In this document: piece by piece, positions 5,401 through 5,724 of the stretch
Layout: every line of letters begins with the position of its first letter
How positions within the stretch are numbered: position 1 is the first letter of the stretch
Assembly (NCBI GenBank): GCA_910587495.1
Contig: CAJUMT010000210.1
Span: 1-5,724 of the forward strand
Length of the DNA stretch: 5,724 bases
Source: an uncultured Lachnospiraceae bacterium
GTDB lineage: Bacteria > Bacillota_A > Clostridia > Lachnospirales > Lachnospiraceae
Direction of reading: 5' to 3'
Position numbers and translations under genes: made by a program
Notes under the pieces: generated by a model
Seen by the model: the letters and a program-made list of their open reading frames with translations, nothing else
What the model was told of the DNA's origin: nothing
The model's database searches: none

Positions 5401-5724
5401 GACCGGCAAGGGTGAATACATCGGGACTCGGAAAATACCCTTTAAGATTACAGGAATCCCCATTAAAAAAGTGCAGGTAGAGGGATTAAGGGCAAGAAAG
5501 TATACAGGAAAGGACATTGAGCAGCCTTCCTTGCAGCTTTCTTTTAATGACGAGAACCTGAAAAAAAGCGAAGACTATACAGTCGGTTATGCCAATAATA
5601 TAAAGGCGGGAAAAGCGTCAGTCCTGCTTAAGGGAACCGGGGGATATTCCGGAACCGTAAAAAAGAGTTCTACAATCAGCGCCCGAAGCCTGGGGGATCT
5701 GAAAATGACCAAACTTCCTGAACA
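2480..5724 (+). CDS. Exported transglutaminase-like protein with InlB-type and Ig-like repeats, 3' end outside window
   Basis: Large exported modular protein, open for about 1081 codons with no stop before the window edge. Residues are numbered from the ATG at 2480. Residues 1-31: signal peptide with a basic start, a hydrophobic core (LAVLLIVAL) and a likely cleavage after VQA (A31) or VLA (A28). Residues 32-105: acidic Pro/Glu-rich linker with three 11-residue repeats. Residues 106-224: mixed domain typical of the region preceding such enzymes. Residues ~225-320: transglutaminase-like (COG5279/Transglut_core type) domain with Cys263 in AVCQGYTLAYAELL, His291 in MNHIWNYV and Asp306 in WYHVDVTWDDP, an intact triad. 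Residues ~335-492: Tyr/Trp-rich propeller-like strands. Residues ~495-587: Ig-like segment. Residues 595-656 and 668-729: InlB B-type (Flg_new) repeats. An acidic hinge follows, then four Ig-like repeats from 760 to 1067. The domain can crosslink or cleave peptides in relatives; the substrate here is unknown. The start at 2480 is chosen because GAAGGG (2461-2466) is only 1 nt from an in-frame ATG at 2468 but 13 nt from 2480. The 2468 start would add four residues. Confidence 0.93.
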   Translation, partial: MRNRLYKMLAVLLIVALTGNIPELSVLAVQADEVLAEDSLQDDEQAPENGLQDDRQVPENGLQDDGQLPENPEDEEEPPSEPALPKEAEITDAPDIIEEEITREEMSLMVYQDGGAELNILGDSDLSGAKEALEAGLRARWDSIDIEAYAVDRSELSALYSSVLNFNPDLFYVISACGYSRNMEGMVLQIRPIYDSNYTDEDIKTYQAAVDQAYEEALPNPGGMTDVQKAMALHDYLAQHMSYDFTYSRYNSYNALVEQSAVCQGYTLAYAELLKKAGIPFDFCASTAMNHIWNYVQIEGKWYHVDVTWDDPTRDKIGYVSHEYFLNSDHKIEQGGHSNWAAVQTCQDTAYDDAYWQGIASAVFYMDGAEYYLKENDRKTQLIRRQGNTEAVLQTLDTVWKVWGSGNSYWRGTYSRLSRYNGTLFLNDTTKIYQFVPGTSKLDTVYTYTGNDGYIYGALVCKGTIILGVAQNPNVEAARSTVPLPEKYMPSILSVDILADVKSLSSGYTKAPVLTAQVARGSASSQTPLQYQWYKVARDGAAAALSGANAAQYTVELGLGAGIYTYRVEVSDGNDVKTADCVVKIFPSGTAFHTITFDENNGSDATTLQVFDNDQAAAPEDPVRPGYSFKGWYLGNELYDFDLPVTKDLTLTAKWEREDGTEPAVYTITFDRGNGSGSSTVQVTEDEKVALPQEPTKIGYRFKGWYLNGEPYDFDLPVTKDLTLTAQWEKVEEELPGKDDDSGDGIPKEDIPEGGIPEGLWIAGSQDQVYTGKAIKPKVRVYDGKRALLQGKDYTVSYKNNTKVTDTAMITVKGKGNYTGTYTSAFRILKKDISEEGITYDFTDAYAYQEGKAPKVVFSLKYGGKALKKGTDYTVSYEDSQGNMITQISALGDYVMKVKGAGSYEGDLSFAFSVVNQTPVSALKIGKIPAVTYNGEEHRPALTVKYGKDTLTAGKDYTVEYDHNIQAGTASVILTGKGEYIGTRKIPFKITGIPIKKVQVEGLRARKYTGKDIEQPSLQLSFNDENLKKSEDYTVGYANNIKAGKASVLLKGTGGYSGTVKKSSTISARSLGDLKMTKLPE
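2597..2695 (+). repeat. Three tandem 33-bp units encoding an acidic 11-residue repeat
   Basis: Units lie at 2597-2629, 2630-2662 and 2663-2695 and follow the protein pattern LQDDxQxPENG, with the last copy ending in NP. The first two units are very similar in DNA and the third has diverged more. The array sits just after the signal peptide and forms part of a flexible, strongly acidic Pro-rich linker between the membrane side and the enzymatic domain. As the unit is a multiple of three, copies can be gained or lost without a frameshift. Confidence 0.93.
3152..3439 (+). other. Transglutaminase-like catalytic domain within the surface protein
   Basis: This segment (about residues 225-320) carries the catalytic core. 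It starts with the helix before the nucleophile (VQKAMALHDYLAQHMSYD). Cys263 is encoded at 3266-3268, His291 at 3350-3352 and Asp306 at 3395-3397, each in the order and local context expected for the papain-like transglutaminase fold. All three residues are present, so a catalytically dead copy is unlikely. Whether it acts as a crosslinker, amidase or protease cannot be read from the sequence. Confidence 0.88.
3482..3955 (+). other. Propeller-like region after the catalytic domain
   Basis: About residues 335-492. Short aromatic strands recur, such as AVFYMDGAEYYLKEN, YNGTLFLNDTTKIYQFVPG and DGYIYGALVCKGTIILG. The spacing and the hydrophobic/turn pattern resemble blades of a beta-propeller of the DUF5050 kind often found in Clostridia surface proteins. 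The assignment is by pattern only; a different all-beta fold is possible. It may form a binding platform beside the transglutaminase-like domain. Confidence 0.45.
3962..4237 (+). other. Ig-like segment of the surface protein
   Basis: About residues 495-587. The pattern LQYQWYKVARDG, followed by AAQYTVELGLGAGIYTYRVEVSDG and a final CVVKIF strand, matches the bacterial Ig-like pattern in which a Trp-containing strand and a 'G.Y.Y.V.V' strand frame the sandwich. It connects the propeller-like region to the InlB-type repeats and is probably a spacer or stalk module. Confidence 0.65.
4262..4447 (+). repeat. InlB B-type (Flg_new) repeat, copy 1
   Basis: A 62-residue unit, ITFDENNGSD through TLTAKWE, with the family hallmarks: an ITFD start, a central GYSFKGWYLG and the closing LTLTAKW strand. 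From family knowledge this is the Listeria-Bacteroides/InlB B-repeat, a beta-grasp-like module of secreted proteins. It begins 219 bp before the matching point of copy 2. Confidence 0.92.
4481..4666 (+). repeat. InlB B-type (Flg_new) repeat, copy 2
   Basis: It has the same 62-residue length as copy 1 without indels, reading ITFDRGNGSG through TLTAQWE. The second half is almost the same as copy 1 in protein (FKGWYL, YDFDLPVTKDLTLTA) and close in DNA, while the first half has diverged. An 11-residue linker ending in VYT separates the two copies. The pattern fits a tandem duplication inside this gene. Confidence 0.92.
4667..4756 (+). other. Acidic hinge between the two repeat arrays
   Basis: About residues 730-759, rich in Glu, Asp, Gly and Pro, with the short echo GDGIPKEDIPEGGIPEG in which a GIP motif recurs. 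It has no predicted fold and probably is a flexible joint between the InlB-type repeats and the following Ig-like repeats. Confidence 0.6.
4757..5680 (+). repeat. Four tandem Ig-like 'L..G.DYTV.Y' repeats
   Basis: The units are about 4757-4972, 4973-5224, 5225-5452 and 5453-5680 (residues ~760-1067). The consensus is Y.G......P.v.v......L..g.DYTV.Y..N...G.A.v...G.G.Y.Gt....F.I. The DYTV motifs begin at residues 793, 872, 956 and 1032, so spacings are 79, 84 and 76. Copy 2 is the outlier: it carries an insertion around GNMITQISALGDY and lacks the Y.N(N) pattern after DYTV. Such repeats are common stalk modules in Clostridia surface proteins, related in style to MBG/YDG-type Ig-like domains. 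The text after copy 4 (LGDLKMTKLPE) appears to start a further module beyond the window. Confidence 0.85.

Noticed and set aside
4262..5680. Repeat arrays as a CRISPR array or mobile element remnant
   Set aside because: The repeats are long, protein-coding, in frame and divergent at synonymous positions, with no unique spacers, terminal inverted repeats or transposase sequence.

Overview
The window looks like a piece of a Gram-positive, low-to-mid GC Clostridia chromosome, most likely a gut-type Lachnospiraceae. This is inferred from the protein architectures (a VanR/VanS-like two-component pair and a secreted transglutaminase-like protein with InlB-type and 'DYTV' repeats) and from mixed codon use that favours CTG but also uses AGA and ATA. 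The sequence alone cannot give species or strain. All three real genes are on the + strand, and I see no RNA gene, mobile element, CRISPR array or origin.

Layout. (1) 1-540: the 3' part of an OmpR/PhoB-family response regulator; the first ~40 residues lie outside the window. (2) 537-2336: a membrane sensor histidine kinase, translationally coupled to the regulator through an ATGA overlap. It has a large (~310 residue) extracellular sensor domain, no evident HAMP linker, and an N-T-G variant of the G1 ATP-binding motif. (3) 2337-2479: a short intergenic region with a near-consensus sigma-A promoter (TTGACA, 17 nt, TATGAT with an upstream TG), a palindrome over the predicted transcription start, and a weak hairpin followed by T6. 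(4) 2480-5724: the 5' ~1081 codons of a large exported protein that is still open at the window edge. In order it has a signal peptide, an acidic linker with three 11-residue repeats, a helical/mixed domain, a transglutaminase-like domain with a Cys-His-Asp triad, a propeller-like region, an Ig-like segment, two InlB B-type (Flg_new) repeats, an acidic hinge, and four Ig-like 'L..G.DYTV.Y' repeats.

How they may work together. The regulator and kinase are a cognate pair that senses something outside the membrane. The large gene has its own strong promoter 38 nt after the kinase stop codon, so it can be expressed separately. Its closeness to the two-component pair makes it a plausible regulon member, but nothing in the sequence proves this. 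The protein looks like a modular cell-surface or secreted factor with an enzymatic head and an adhesin-like stalk. Its wall anchor, if any, lies beyond the window.
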